Positions 18,637 through 28,170 of a DNA stretch of 50,532 nucleotides are shown piece by piece. Both the position numbers and the translations under genes were made by a program. Below the pieces are notes generated by a model. That model was given only the letters and a program-made list of their open reading frames with translations. It was not told where the DNA came from and ran no database searches. The stretch comes from Candidatus Syntropharchaeum butanivorans (GTDB taxonomy: Archaea; Halobacteriota; Syntropharchaeia; Syntropharchaeales; Syntropharchaeaceae): the NCBI GenBank assembly GCA_001766825.1, contig LYOR01000008.1, forward strand, positions 1-50,532, written 5' to 3'. How positions within the stretch are numbered: position 1 is the stretch's first letter; each line of letters begins with the position of its first letter.

Positions 18637-19200
18637 CTAACGCTTTGTAGCCTTTTCTGATCCGATCCCACGCTTTCTAAGACCTCTGCCCTTTCTCCCA
18701 CTGCTCGTCTTACCTCTGAATACCCTTCCTCTGTTTGATGGGTTCTGGAGCCATTTGAAGTGGGGATCCGATCTTATCGCGGGGTGTGCTGGATCAACGA
18801 GTATTACCTCATACCATTTCCGTTTCCCATCCTCTCCAACCCAGTATGAATTCAAAACCTCCATATTTGGGTATTTTCTTGCGGTGCGCTCCTCTGCAAT
18901 TCGCTGAAGGCTCTTTCTCGGGGTGATGTGGTGCACACCCATCCCCTTTGTCCGCCTTCCCCTTACATACCTGGGCTTTCGCCTGCCTCCCCGCCTTACC
19001 CTCGTCCTGACGATGATAATACCCTGCTTTGCCTTGTATCCAAGCCTTCTGGCACGATCAACTCTGGTGGGACGGTCTACCCTGATAGAGGCAGGCTGTC
19101 TTCTCCAGACCTGCATCCGCTCCCATAGAAGGCTGTCAACATAGGTCTCCTTCGGGCGTGCCCATGCATCCCTGATATAGTTATAGAAAGGTCTCGACAT
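18637..19200 (-). CDS. 50S ribosomal protein L15e
   Basis: This 187-residue archaeal/eukaryotic ribosomal protein has no bacterial counterpart. Typical segments are the [20 protein letters not shown] block, the [17 protein letters not shown] basic loop and the [20 protein letters not shown] core. It leads a two-gene unit with rtcA, fitting a shared role in RNA-related processes. Confidence 0.97.
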   Translation of the reverse strand: MSRPFYNYIRDAWARPKETYVDSLLWERMQVWRRQPASIRVDRPTRVDRARRLGYKAKQGIIIVRTRVRRGGRRKPRYVRGRRTKGMGVHHITPRKSLQRIAEERTARKYPNMEVLNSYWVGEDGKRKWYEVILVDPAHPAIRSDPHFKWLQNPSNRGRVFRGKTSSGRKGRGLRKRGIGSEKATKR

Positions 19201-19239
19201 CCTTGTACACCCGTACTCTGATCGTAGAGTAACTCACCG

Positions 19240-19255
19240 CAGGGATATATAAATA
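19240..19255. promoter_or_regulatory. shared TATA-like element for divergent L15e and deacetylase-fold genes
   Basis: ATATATAAATAC lies in the 86-bp divergent gap, about 45 nt upstream of the L15e start and about 35 nt upstream of the 19287 gene. It is the only strong TATA-like sequence here. It reads as an acceptable box in both directions, so the two genes may share one TBP site. Confidence 0.5.
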
Positions 19256-19286
19256 CGTTACCTACAATACTGCTATCGGTGATCAG

Positions 19287-20126
19287 ATGCAGACCACCGG
19301 GGTCTACTTCCATGAGATCTTCAAGGAGGCTTCATGGGAGATAGTCGGGGAGAGGTTCAGAAACTTCCCTGAGGTGATGGAGGATGTACTCAGCCTCCCA
19401 AATGTCACGCTGATAAAGCCGGAGAAGGTATCAGAGGATCTTCTTCTCTCAGTCCACACACCAGAGTTTCTTGATGGCATAAAGAAGCGATGGGATTATG
19501 AGGCTGCCTGTTTTTCTGTGGGAGGATGTGTTGAAGCCTCATGGCAGGTTATGAGCGGTGAGATGAGAAACGCGCTCGTGTTTAATCTTGCAGCAGGGCA
19601 TCATGCATCCCCATCTCATGCATGGGGTGGAACATACATCTCCTCGATTGGACCCGCGGTCTCAAACCTCAGAAAGATGGGTATTAATGAGCGGTTTGCG
19701 ATACTTGATACAGACGCACACCATGGTGACGGGACGCGAGCCATCTTCATGGGAGATCACGACGTGCTCCACGTCTGCTTCTGTTACGGTAGCAGGGTTG
19801 AGGATGAGGGGACGAAGATCGATATCGATCCTGGATGGAAGACGAGTGATGAAGAGTATCTTGAGCTTGTGAGGCAGGAGTTTGTAGCTCGTGTTGATGA
19901 TTTCAGCCCCTCACTCATCTTTCATGAGCTGGGATATGATACATGCAGAGGCGATTATGGTGATCGAGGGCTCTCCCCCGAGTTCTTCATCGAGCTTGTG
20001 CGGGAGGTAAAAAGGTGCGCGGAGAGGGTATGTGAGGGGAGGTATATCGTGATCACGATGGGTGGTGCAAGGCGAGAGACTGCTGAGTACATATTTCCAA
20101 GGATCGTGGAGGTGATGGCAGAATGA
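19287..20126 (+). CDS. histone deacetylase / acetylpolyamine amidohydrolase-fold hydrolase
   Basis: This 279-residue zinc hydrolase has the HDAC-fold motifs. They are the His pair in AAGHHASPSHAWGG (H105/H106) and DTDAHHGDGT, which supplies the Asp and His zinc ligands (D143, H145). A third Asp is in ELGYDTCRGDYGD (D218). The usual C-terminal GGY catalytic-Tyr motif reads MGGARRE here, so the transition-state Tyr is absent or supplied from elsewhere. It may deacetylate small acetylated amines or proteins. The DUF3795 gene follows with an ATGA overlap. Confidence 0.87.
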   Translation: MQTTGVYFHEIFKEASWEIVGERFRNFPEVMEDVLSLPNVTLIKPEKVSEDLLLSVHTPEFLDGIKKRWDYEAACFSVGGCVEASWQVMSGEMRNALVFNLAAGHHASPSHAWGGTYISSIGPAVSNLRKMGINERFAILDTDAHHGDGTRAIFMGDHDVLHVCFCYGSRVEDEGTKIDIDPGWKTSDEEYLELVRQEFVARVDDFSPSLIFHELGYDTCRGDYGDRGLSPEFFIELVREVKRCAERVCEGRYIVITMGGARRETAEYIFPRIVEVMAE

Positions 20127-20368
20127 AAATCGGAACCTGTGGTGTTTTATGTGAGTATTGCCCAAGGCTTGCGATTGGCAAATGTACGGGGTGTAACCCG
20201 AACCCCTACTGCGGCATGCCTGACTGTGCTCAGGAGCGCGGGGTCAGGCTCTGCTTTGAGTGTGTAGACTTCCCATGTGATAGACACTATGGAAGAAAGG
20301 GCAATCTTGTGATCTTTGATAAGGGATGGCTTGACTTTATGAGGTCTGAGCTTGGTAAGGATGCATAA
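20123..20368 (+). CDS. small cysteine-rich DUF3795-like protein
   Basis: The 81-residue protein has 11 Cys, arranged as CGVLCEYCP, CTGCNPNPYCGMPDC and CFECVDFPCD. This layout matches DUF3795-type proteins, which probably bind zinc or an iron-sulfur cluster. Function is not known. It overlaps the upstream deacetylase-fold gene by 4 nt (ATGA), so the two are co-expressed. Confidence 0.7.
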   Translation: MKIGTCGVLCEYCPRLAIGKCTGCNPNPYCGMPDCAQERGVRLCFECVDFPCDRHYGRKGNLVIFDKGWLDFMRSELGKDA

Positions 20369-20397
20369 AAAAAGTGGTAGAGGGATTTACTCCCTCT
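20367..20397 (-). terminator. hairpin plus T-run terminator of the surface-protein operon
   Basis: A perfect 7-bp inverted repeat (20379-20385 with 20391-20397, 5-nt loop) spans the stop codon of the minus-strand gene. On that strand it is followed by a T7 run (20373-20367). The same A-run lies just after the convergent DUF3795 stop. Confidence 0.55.
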
Positions 20398-21805
20398 TCT
20401 TCCTGTAGTAGTACAACCACCAGCCTGCAATGGCAAGCAGAATGACTGCACCCGCAATGATCGCATACATTCCTTTCTTTGATTCTGCAGGAGTCTCAGC
20501 CCCAGGGGTCTCAACCTCCTCTTCTGGAGATACCCGGGTGGGTGTTGCCGTGATCGCTGAAGGTGGAGCCTCTTCCACGATCGGGGCACTCTCCTTCAGC
20601 ATGAGTGCGAAAAGTGTGAAGTGGTCGACCTCTGTGCTTGCCACGTGGTTCTCGGTGTCAATCACCGTATCAAGCGCAACCCAGCTTCCATCCCGGTAGA
20701 CCTTTATCACGAGATCCTCCTCGCTGGCACCCTCTGGAAGGGTTGTCGGATCGTATTTGAACTCGAGCTTTACTGGAGGGTCGAACGTCGCACCGCCTGG
20801 TCCAAGCTCATACGCCATCAATGTGCCGGTGATTGACCTCTTCATCATCGTCACAGTGCTCAGTGGATTGCCTGCCGCATCCTTCGCAAGCGTTCCCTCC
20901 TGGACTGTCAGCGCAACCATTCCATCCTCAGACCTAAGTGTTGTGGTAGATTTCACCACCCCAAAGAGATCAACAGGGACGTTCGCCTCTTCAGCACTGC
21001 CCCCTCCCCCTCCACCGCCACCTGTTCTGGTTGAGGTGGGTGTGGGTGTGGGGGTTGGGGTTGGGGTTGATGTACCGGATACTGTTATCGACCGGGATAC
21101 AGAGACTGATGCTGCGTTATCCGAACTCAACGTGACCGTAACGGTCTTTGTCCCAGCAGATTCTGCACTCAGCTTCCAGCTTGGAGCAAAGACTGCATCA
21201 GGTGATATCGAGGATTGGGTCGTTCCTGACGAGCTTACGACTGTAAAGTCCGGAGCTGAGATCGTAGCAACCACGTTCTGAATTGCGTAGTCACCTGAGT
21301 TCTGTGTTGTGAGGTTGAAGTAGAAGGTATCACCCTGGGTCACCGACGTTGCTGTGGAGATTGAGGGGGTTGCAAATGATGCAGGATCCTTCACAGATAC
21401 ACTCTCATAGACTGGAGAACCAGAGATATCTGCCCCATTCTGCTTGACATTGATCTGGATCTGGTTTGTGTAGGTTCCAGCGGTCACCCCATATATCGTC
21501 CACGTCTTTGATATTGACCCACCTGCAGCGATCGTCTGGGACTCGGTCTGGTCCTTCAGCTTTACTGATGTCGCATTGAGGCTCAAACCACCATTTGCAG
21601 ATGTGAGATCGAGCTCGATCGTAATACCGGACTGGGATGATGTTCCTGTGTTTGAGACATCGACGGTCAGTGTAACACTGCCACCGGTCGTCATCTCTCC
21701 GCTTGAAGTTGAGGTTGTTATTGTAAGCCCTGCGGATGTCACCGGGATAGTTCCTGCGAAGATGACCATCAGGGAAATTACCAGAATCAATACGCCTTTC
21801 TTCAT
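20387..21805 (-). CDS. surface protein: signal peptide, beta domains, TP/Gly hinge, C-terminal membrane anchor
   Basis: The 472-residue protein starts with a clear signal peptide (MKKGVLILVISLMVIFAGTIPVTSA). Two CARDB-like beta domains follow (about 27-140 and 145-245), then a TPTPTPTP hinge and a run of eight Gly (about 248-275). A further beta domain at about 280-408 (LTVQEGTLAKDAAGNPL, DGSWVALDTVIDTENH, HFTLFALM) resembles the PGF-pre-PGF/ZU5-like domains of methanogen surface proteins. An acidic Pro/Thr-rich stalk precedes the C-terminal membrane helix and RKKRE anchor. It would display its domains outside the cell. It lies 13 nt downstream of the giant surface protein gene and is probably its partner or anchor. 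Confidence 0.82.
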   Translation of the reverse strand: MKKGVLILVISLMVIFAGTIPVTSAGLTITTSTSSGEMTTGGSVTLTVDVSNTGTSSQSGITIELDLTSANGGLSLNATSVKLKDQTESQTIAAGGSISKTWTIYGVTAGTYTNQIQINVKQNGADISGSPVYESVSVKDPASFATPSISTATSVTQGDTFYFNLTTQNSGDYAIQNVVATISAPDFTVVSSSGTTQSSISPDAVFAPSWKLSAESAGTKTVTVTLSSDNAASVSVSRSITVSGTSTPTPTPTPTPTSTRTGGGGGGGGSAEEANVPVDLFGVVKSTTTLRSEDGMVALTVQEGTLAKDAAGNPLSTVTMMKRSITGTLMAYELGPGGATFDPPVKLEFKYDPTTLPEGASEEDLVIKVYRDGSWVALDTVIDTENHVASTEVDHFTLFALMLKESAPIVEEAPPSAITATPTRVSPEEEVETPGAETPAESKKGMYAIIAGAVILLAIAGWWLYYYRKKRE

Positions 21806-21818
21806 CCTGATCAGCTCC

Positions 21819-24800
21819 TTACATTACAACAAATGCCTCAGCCGCGATGGCAATCGTGCTACTTGTATCAAGCCTCACATAGTACACACCGGTCGTGGTC
21901 GGGGTGTACTGTACCGATGTACCGGACTGGGTAATCGTCTCTGAGAGCATGGTCTCTCCGGTCTCGTTAAAGACCTTCAATGTCGTCGTGTTTATTCCGG
22001 TGAAGTAGACCGTGATATTCACCGTATCATTGAGCGAGAAAACAGTTGCGTTTTCTGTCGCATTCTGGATGAGTATATGTGCCTGAATATTCGGATTTAT
22101 GACCTGTATGCCTTTTTCTCCAGCCCCAATGTTACCATCACTCCCTTCCACAATTGCCTTTATACCGTATATTCCAGGTTGAGCGGTATCTGGCACGTTG
22201 AGGCTGAGTGATGCAGGCATCGTTGATGCTGTCGTCTCCTTAAAGTCGAGTATCTTGTGCGATGGGCTTAGAAGGAATGCCTTCACGGTTGCAGGCGTGG
22301 TAACCCCGCTTGCATCGATCGTCGCGGTGATTGCACTTCCCGCTGACGTTGTGTTGCTTGCATTGATCGTAACATCAAAGCTCTTGATGAAGAACGGCAC
22401 ACCCCCACCTGCAACGGTCGAGCCATCGGATGCTATGACCAGACCGAAGTACTCGCCAGATACACCACTTGAGGTGCTGTAGGTCGCCGTGTAGTTTCCG
22501 GTCGATTGGCTCGCCACAGGGATCTCATACTCATCGATTGGCCCGAACACTATCATCCTGTCCGGTTTTCCCATATCTGTCTGAAGCGTCACATCGCAGG
22601 GTCCGGTTGAGTTTGTCACGTTTATCGTGAACTGAACGATCTCGTTGGTCCCGTACACATACTTCTCGGTCATGATCGAGATCCTCAGATCGGTTATAAA
22701 GATTGGTATCTCTTCTCTACCCCACTCTCCATCACCGTTCACCGAGACATCTATCAGGAATGGTGGTGTCCCGACCATCTTCATATCTCGCATCGGGATC
22801 GATGTATTCCCTGTGAAGTTGGCGCTATCCAGCGTGAAGTTTATCCAGGCTGTACCGTTTGTAATCGGGATACCTGTCATAACAATCCTTGGACCGCCTA
22901 TACCAAGACGCTCGCGCTCATCTTCTGGCATGAAGAGCTCCCATGGCATCCCGACCGAGTAGTTGAGCGTTCCATTTGAGACCTGGGTTCCGTTGAGATG
23001 GGTGATGTGCACCGAAAGATTCACCGTATCGTTCAGCTTGTATGGCTCGAAGATATCCTTTTCAGATGTGAATCTGACCTCAAGATTTCCCATAAGTTCA
23101 AACTCTGTGAACTCAAACGCAGATGGCTCCCCGGTACTTGGATCTATGATCGTCACGATGATCTCATAGAACCCTGGAGTTAACCCGGATGTGCTGTAGG
23201 ATCCTGAATATGAGCTTGTTCCGGTGATGTTTACCGTTCTCAGTATACCTTCACTGGGGTTCATAACAACCACTGTGCCGTTCTTACCAGCATAGCTTGC
23301 CGCCATTCCTGCCTCGAATGGATCGGTGTAGGTAGCACTTTCATTGTGGAAGAATGTCAGATTACTTACCGTGCTCCCGGACTGATCACGTACATTGATT
23401 GTTATGTTCACCGTCTCCCCGGCATGATATTCTCTCCGATCGGTCTTAACCTCGATGTCAAAGAGTGGAACAAAGGCAAATACCTCTGCGAAAGATCTCA
23501 TATTGTCTTTTGAGGCTGAAAGAGAGATAATGCACGGTCCTGTATTGTTTATCGTGTAGTTCAGCATTGCCTTACCGTTTGAATCGGTTTTAACCGATGG
23601 GATCGAGCTATTCACCTTCATCCAGTCTCCCATCGGATCCCAGTGTACCTCTGCAGTTATGTTCGCTCCCGCTATCGGTGTACCATTGAAGTAAGAGGCC
23701 TGTATACTGATCCTGACCGTGTCATTGAGCCTGTATTTCTCACTATCCGCATAGGCCTGAAGCTTGAAGTCCTGTACCATGAGAGGCCGGTAATCTCTCG
23801 CGGTGTGATTGGCGGAAGTGCCTGTGAACTTCAGGAAGTAGTTTCCAGACTGACCTGGAGCGGTGAATGTTATCGTGGTCACACCATCAGGTCCTGTTGT
23901 ATTCGATGCCTTGATCACCGTCCACCACTGATTGTCCCCCGGGTAGATCCCCACAAGATCGATTCTCATGTTCGGTATAGCTTCCCCGGTCATACTCGTC
24001 GGCTTAACTCGGACTGTGACCGTACCACCAGGTGGTGTTGTCATGTCCATGATGATATCAAGCCTACTATCCGTGAGCATGAAGTTCATGCCACTTCGTA
24101 TAAACTGGGAGTTTGTTTTATTGATTGCATCGATGATAAGCGCATGTTCTCCCAGTGAGAGGCCATCGGATGGTATGCTGATACTCCCTGATCCGGGGAT
24201 CGTCCCTGAACTTTCAAGGCTCAATGCAACCGTCGTATCCTCAGAAAAGTCATAGATATAGTACCTGTACTCATCAGCGACAAAGCCATTCGGAAGCTGG
24301 AAGCTTGCAGTGAGGTTCTCCCCGGCCCTTACCACATCGTTCATCATCAGGAAAGCATTATCGCTTGAGGGCATCGGCGGAACCCCGACCGTGACATTCG
24401 CTCCATTTATCGTGATACTCCTGTTATACGAAGAGATGTTCCCCCACTTCTTGAAGACAAAGTCGTATGTTCCGTTTGGAAGGTACAGATCCTCATAGAA
24501 CGACTGCCCGTATCCTGTAACAAACGCGATGAGACTGTCATTGAAGGGTGCATGATCGTTCGTTGAGTTATCCCTCACCTCTATCATGATATCAGAGGGA
24601 AGCTGTGTCGATGAGTTGAATGTTACCAGATATCCTCTCTCAAGAGCTGGTGTGACCGTGGTTATATTACCCTGAACAAGTGGCATTTCGGTTAAATCAC
24701 TGAGCCTTGAGTAGTTCACCCAGCCCGTGTTATTCCTGAGTGCAATAAGCTCTGTTGTGGTCATCACGGAGATATTGTAGGATCGCTGAGGTGAGTAGGT

Positions 24801-25829
24801 TGTGTTGAAGTGGTACTGGGTCCATGGAATCGTATCATTGTATGAGGCGTCTGTGATATTCTGCACAAAAGCAGACACATTGAACGTTCCTTCAGAGCCT
24901 GCGAAGTACTGGCGATCGAGGATGAAGCTGATGTTTGAACCCGAGACAGATGCAACATTACTCTCAAGGGGTGCTCCACCAGATGGGACCAGCCAGCTTT
25001 CCCCGGTCGTGCCGTTGTACTCAGCGACAAAATCTGGAGATGTACCCAGAGATGTGTTGATCCATACCTGGTACCTGTAATCGTTTGGACTCTGGACTGT
25101 ACCATTCAGCTGCAGCATCAGGAGCAATGTCGTGTTGGTATCGCCCCCTGCAATTGCTGTCAGGTTTGCGTACTGCGGAACTAATGGGTTATCCCCATCT
25201 GTGTCAAGAGCACTCCATGTCCCGTTAAGTGCTGGAATCTCCTGATCGAGATTATAGGACGAGTAGCTTGTATACTGCCCATAACCCTCTGAGTAGATGT
25301 TGTACTGGAGCTTTGTTGCCATCATTCCGTTCTGTGCTGGCAGTGGAGTACCCGTATGAACGCTCAGGTTTGAAGCAGCTTTGAGAGGTACGTCCATCTC
25401 AATGTATGTATGATTGAGATAGGAGATGTTGAAGCTCGGTGTATTGTCCGCGTCAAACCTGGTAAAGCCGCTCAGGTTCAAAAACCTGATGCCGTTGCTG
25501 GTCGTAAACTGGACATAATCCCTTCCACTTGTCAAGTGGTTATCGCCGCCTGACACCCGGAGAAAGTGATACAACGAGGTGTTTGCATCCGGGTAGATAA
25601 CGGTGCCATCTGCAGATGACCCATTGAACTCATAGTTCCCCACAAAGAGGTTGTTTATATCGTACTGATACGTGCCATTGGCCCACCAGACCGATGAGTT
25701 CGGGATTGCACCTCCGGTATCAGCGTCTTTTACCGTGACCTTCAATGTTGCACCGAGGGTCAGCGGAGTGGCTGTGGCAAGGAGGATTGTTGTGACCATT
25801 ACCATTATAAATATCCTGTTAATCCTGAT
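21819..25829 (-). CDS. giant secreted surface protein with repeated Ig-like/MG2-like beta domains
   Basis: The first standard start (ATG 25805) gives 1328 residues. The N-terminal hydrophobic stretch (MVMVTTILLATATPLTLGA) is signal-like but lacks a basic n-region. Reading upstream in frame adds RINRIFI from an ATC at 25829, 7 nt after a run of six G, which would complete a normal signal peptide; a TAA precedes it. The mature part is rich in N-x-S/T sites. It carries repeated beta domains resembling alpha-2-macroglobulin MG2 modules, with recurring KY-x-LNDTV-x-I-like and NITI-x-V motifs at about 690-790, 800-830, 930-970, 1060-1090 and 1260-1300. There is no C-terminal membrane helix, so attachment probably depends on the downstream anchored protein. 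An S-layer or adhesin role is inferred. Confidence 0.75.
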   Translation of the reverse strand: MRINRIFIMVMVTTILLATATPLTLGATLKVTVKDADTGGAIPNSSVWWANGTYQYDINNLFVGNYEFNGSSADGTVIYPDANTSLYHFLRVSGGDNHLTSGRDYVQFTTSNGIRFLNLSGFTRFDADNTPSFNISYLNHTYIEMDVPLKAASNLSVHTGTPLPAQNGMMATKLQYNIYSEGYGQYTSYSSYNLDQEIPALNGTWSALDTDGDNPLVPQYANLTAIAGGDTNTTLLLMLQLNGTVQSPNDYRYQVWINTSLGTSPDFVAEYNGTTGESWLVPSGGAPLESNVASVSGSNISFILDRQYFAGSEGTFNVSAFVQNITDASYNDTIPWTQYHFNTTYSPQRSYNISVMTTTELIALRNNTGWVNYSRLSDLTEMPLVQGNITTVTPALERGYLVTFNSSTQLPSDIMIEVRDNSTNDHAPFNDSLIAFVTGYGQSFYEDLYLPNGTYDFVFKKWGNISSYNRSITINGANVTVGVPPMPSSDNAFLMMNDVVRAGENLTASFQLPNGFVADEYRYYIYDFSEDTTVALSLESSGTIPGSGSISIPSDGLSLGEHALIIDAINKTNSQFIRSGMNFMLTDSRLDIIMDMTTPPGGTVTVRVKPTSMTGEAIPNMRIDLVGIYPGDNQWWTVIKASNTTGPDGVTTITFTAPGQSGNYFLKFTGTSANHTARDYRPLMVQDFKLQAYADSEKYRLNDTVRISIQASYFNGTPIAGANITAEVHWDPMGDWMKVNSSIPSVKTDSNGKAMLNYTINNTGPCIISLSASKDNMRSFAEVFAFVPLFDIEVKTDRREYHAGETVNITINVRDQSGSTVSNLTFFHNESATYTDPFEAGMAASYAGKNGTVVVMNPSEGILRTVNITGTSSYSGSYSTSGLTPGFYEIIVTIIDPSTGEPSAFEFTEFELMGNLEVRFTSEKDIFEPYKLNDTVNLSVHITHLNGTQVSNGTLNYSVGMPWELFMPEDERERLGIGGPRIVMTGIPITNGTAWINFTLDSANFTGNTSIPMRDMKMVGTPPFLIDVSVNGDGEWGREEIPIFITDLRISIMTEKYVYGTNEIVQFTINVTNSTGPCDVTLQTDMGKPDRMIVFGPIDEYEIPVASQSTGNYTATYSTSSGVSGEYFGLVIASDGSTVAGGGVPFFIKSFDVTINASNTTSAGSAITATIDASGVTTPATVKAFLLSPSHKILDFKETTASTMPASLSLNVPDTAQPGIYGIKAIVEGSDGNIGAGEKGIQVINPNIQAHILIQNATENATVFSLNDTVNITVYFTGINTTTLKVFNETGETMLSETITQSGTSVQYTPTTTGVYYVRLDTSSTIAIAAEAFVVM

Positions 25830-25892
25830 AATACGTCCCCCCTTTTAACTTGTTGAATTCATCTGATTTATTGAAGTATTTTCTTCATCTTT

Positions 25893-25905
25893 CTATAAAA
25901 GGCTT
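25893..25905 (-). promoter_or_regulatory. TATA-like box of the surface-protein operon
   Basis: On the minus strand CCTTTTATAG lies at 25893-25902, about 60-70 nt upstream of the proposed start. It is the best TATA candidate in the 135-bp gap. A 5-bp hairpin (25872-25887) lies between it and the gene. Confidence 0.45.
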
Positions 25906-25913
25906 GGGTATTA

Positions 25914-25946
25914 TTGTAAAAAATTAAAAAGGTAATTGAAAAAAAA
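25914..25946 (-). terminator. oligo-T termination region after aroA
   Basis: Downstream of the aroA stop the minus strand has three T-runs in succession: eight T (25946-25939), then further T-rich tracts down to about 25918. There is no strong hairpin. Such multiple T-tracts are the usual archaeal terminator. Confidence 0.6.
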
Positions 25947-25964
25947 TAAACAATAAGCATTATC

Positions 25965-27239
25965 TCACCCCTTCTCAACCTCCATCCTTGCTCCAACCTC
26001 TCTCATAAGCTCAACATAATCGGGAAATGTAATCCCAACAAACTCTGCACCACTGATGATCGTCTCACCCTCTGCGATAAGCCCCGCGATCGATAGTGCC
26101 ATCACAACCCTGTGATCACGGTGTCCATCGACCCTTGTGCCTTTAAGCCTGCCCCCTTCAATGATGAGGCCATCCTCACACTCTTTAACATCCGCACCCA
26201 TCTTCGAGAGTTCTTCCCTCATAACAGCTATCCTGTCACTCTCCTTGATCCTTGCCTGGTATGCGTTCTTGATGATCGTTTTTCCTTTTGCAACAGCACC
26301 AACAACAGCCAGTGCTGGAAGTGCATCAGGCATATCTGAGAGATCGATCTCAATCCCCTCAAGCTCCCCTCCCTTAACCCGCACTCCATCAGCCAGCACG
26401 GTTATCTCTGCACCCATCGACCGCAGGATCTCAATAACACCCCTGTCACCCTGTGTGTCATTGATGTCAAGCCCTTTTATCGTGAGATCAGAACCGGTGA
26501 TCGCCGCAGCACAGAGCGGAAATGTGGCTGAAGAGAAGTCCCCGGGGATGCGGGCGTTAAATGGCACGTAGCGCTGCGATCCTTTAATCCTGAATATCTG
26601 CATCCCCTCCTCACTGTATGTGATCCCCTCCCGTGTGAGCCAGGAGAGTGTCATCCTGACATAAGGTAACTCCCTGAGATTGCGAACCTCTATCGTTGTA
26701 TCTTCTGGTGCAAGGGGCGTTGCGATGAGAAGTGAGGATATGTACTGTGATGTGATCCCATCAACAGAAGTTCTACCCCCTTTTATCGGTCCTTTTACCC
26801 GGATCGGACAATATCCATCCCCCTTAAGTGAGCGAGTCTCGGCACCAAGGTCGGATAAGGCATCAAGAAGTGACTGCATCGGTCTTTTTCTTATCGATTC
26901 ATCACCATCGAAGGAGACAGGTGACTTCCCGAGAGCCGCAACAGATGTCAGGAATCGCAGGCTCGTTCCCGAATTTCCGATATCAATCAGATCGCGGGTG
27001 GGTTCTGGCTCCCCCCCAAACCCATCAACAACAAAGCAATCATCCTGTAGCTCGATTCTGGCACCAAGAGCCGTACACCCATGCACACAGGAGCAGGTAT
27101 CATCGGAGACAAGCGGAGCCTCTATCCTGGATCTACCATCTGCGAGGGATGCTATCACGAGGGCCCTTATCGTGTGAGATTTCGATCCAGGAACTCTTAT
27201 CTCACCGGATAGGCTTGAGGGTTTTACGATAAGGTCCAT
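25965..27239 (-). CDS. aroA: 3-phosphoshikimate 1-carboxyvinyltransferase (EPSP synthase)
   Basis: This 424-residue enzyme joins shikimate-3-phosphate and phosphoenolpyruvate in aromatic amino acid synthesis. The signature blocks are present: PGSKSHTIRALV at the N-terminus, IGNSGTSLRFL (near 87), RKRPMQSLLDAL, DMPDALPALAVV, KESDRIAVMREEL and GHRDHRVVMALS. It follows nrpR by 1 nt and is the last gene of the minus-strand operon. No other shikimate genes are in the window. Confidence 0.96.
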   Translation of the reverse strand: MDLIVKPSSLSGEIRVPGSKSHTIRALVIASLADGRSRIEAPLVSDDTCSCVHGCTALGARIELQDDCFVVDGFGGEPEPTRDLIDIGNSGTSLRFLTSVAALGKSPVSFDGDESIRKRPMQSLLDALSDLGAETRSLKGDGYCPIRVKGPIKGGRTSVDGITSQYISSLLIATPLAPEDTTIEVRNLRELPYVRMTLSWLTREGITYSEEGMQIFRIKGSQRYVPFNARIPGDFSSATFPLCAAAITGSDLTIKGLDINDTQGDRGVIEILRSMGAEITVLADGVRVKGGELEGIEIDLSDMPDALPALAVVGAVAKGKTIIKNAYQARIKESDRIAVMREELSKMGADVKECEDGLIIEGGRLKGTRVDGHRDHRVVMALSIAGLIAEGETIISGAEFVGITFPDYVELMREVGARMEVEKG

Positions 27240-27240
27240 C

Positions 27241-28170
27241 TCAAACCTCCTTCATCTCACTGAAAGGCATCAATGCTGCGTTCGGTCTCGTATCAGTCTC
27301 AATCCCATTCTCCTCAAGATATGCAATCCCGTTAACCCCTGCATAGAGTACAACCCCTCCTGGCTCATAGATCCACTCCCCGAACTTAAGCCGGCTGAGC
27401 TCTGCCAGGACCTGTTCAACCTTATCTCTTGCAACCTCCGGTACCTCGCGGAAGTTAGCAAGTACCAGTCCATCTCCCCTGATCGCACCGGAGATATCTG
27501 TCATCCGCTTTGAGAGGAATATCCTTATTGGATCTATCGTCGTGCCCCTGTATCCGACAAACTCCACAAATCCCCTGTACTCACCTTTCTCTATCCTCAC
27601 AAGACCCCCATGCTTGAGCCGTGATGGGATACCTCGTGCGAGAAGAAGACCGTCCACTGTAATGCTGCAGAGTGTTGCAACCCCAAGATTACCCCGTGGA
27701 ACAAACTCCCCGCATATCAGCTTCCCCTCATCTGCAACTGCCACATACGGCGGTACATTGATCCTTGAAGATGCAACCTCCCCGAGCATCCTCATCGCAT
27801 CATCCACCCGATCTTTATCGATCATCGAGATATTAACAACAACATCTCCATCACAGGTTTCTGGATTGAAGGTTGTATGGTAGATGAGAGATTCAATTCT
27901 GGTCATCACGAAGTTGAGTCTGTCTGTCACAAGCGCCTCCTCAAGCTCCCTTCTCCCAAGCTCTGTAATCGTTCGCCCGAGATAACCATGCTTCTTCGTG
28001 AAGCCATGCCTGTCAAGCAGGTTGAGATGGTATCTCACCGCACGCTCACCCAGATTGTACCCCCTCTCATTCAGTAGATCACTGATCCTTCTTGCACCAA
28101 TTGGCCCCCTGGCCTCGCTGAGAATTCTGAGTATCTCGATGACCTTTCGCTGAACTGATATCTCACGCAT
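27241..28170 (-). CDS. nrpR: NrpR-type transcriptional repressor, single regulatory domain
   Basis: The 309-residue protein has an N-terminal winged helix (about 1-70, [26 protein letters not shown]). One NrpR regulatory (DUF128) domain follows (about 75-305). NrpR represses nif and glnA-type promoters in methanogens and is relieved by 2-oxoglutarate; whether this copy does the same is inferred. Some homologues carry two regulatory domains, but this one has one fused to the DNA-binding domain. Its ATG overlaps the end of pyrG by 8 nt, which ties it to a glutamine-consuming enzyme gene. Confidence 0.88.
   Translation of the reverse strand: MREISVQRKVIEILRILSEARGPIGARRISDLLNERGYNLGERAVRYHLNLLDRHGFTKKHGYLGRTITELGRRELEEALVTDRLNFVMTRIESLIYHTTFNPETCDGDVVVNISMIDKDRVDDAMRMLGEVASSRINVPPYVAVADEGKLICGEFVPRGNLGVATLCSITVDGLLLARGIPSRLKHGGLVRIEKGEYRGFVEFVGYRGTTIDPIRIFLSKRMTDISGAIRGDGLVLANFREVPEVARDKVEQVLAELSRLKFGEWIYEPGGVVLYAGVNGIAYLEENGIETDTRPNAALMPFSEMKEV

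Noticed and set aside
20757..21281. Plus-strand frame with VGVGVGVGV repeats
   Set aside because: It is the antisense shadow of the TP-rich hinge and Gly8 run of the minus-strand surface protein.
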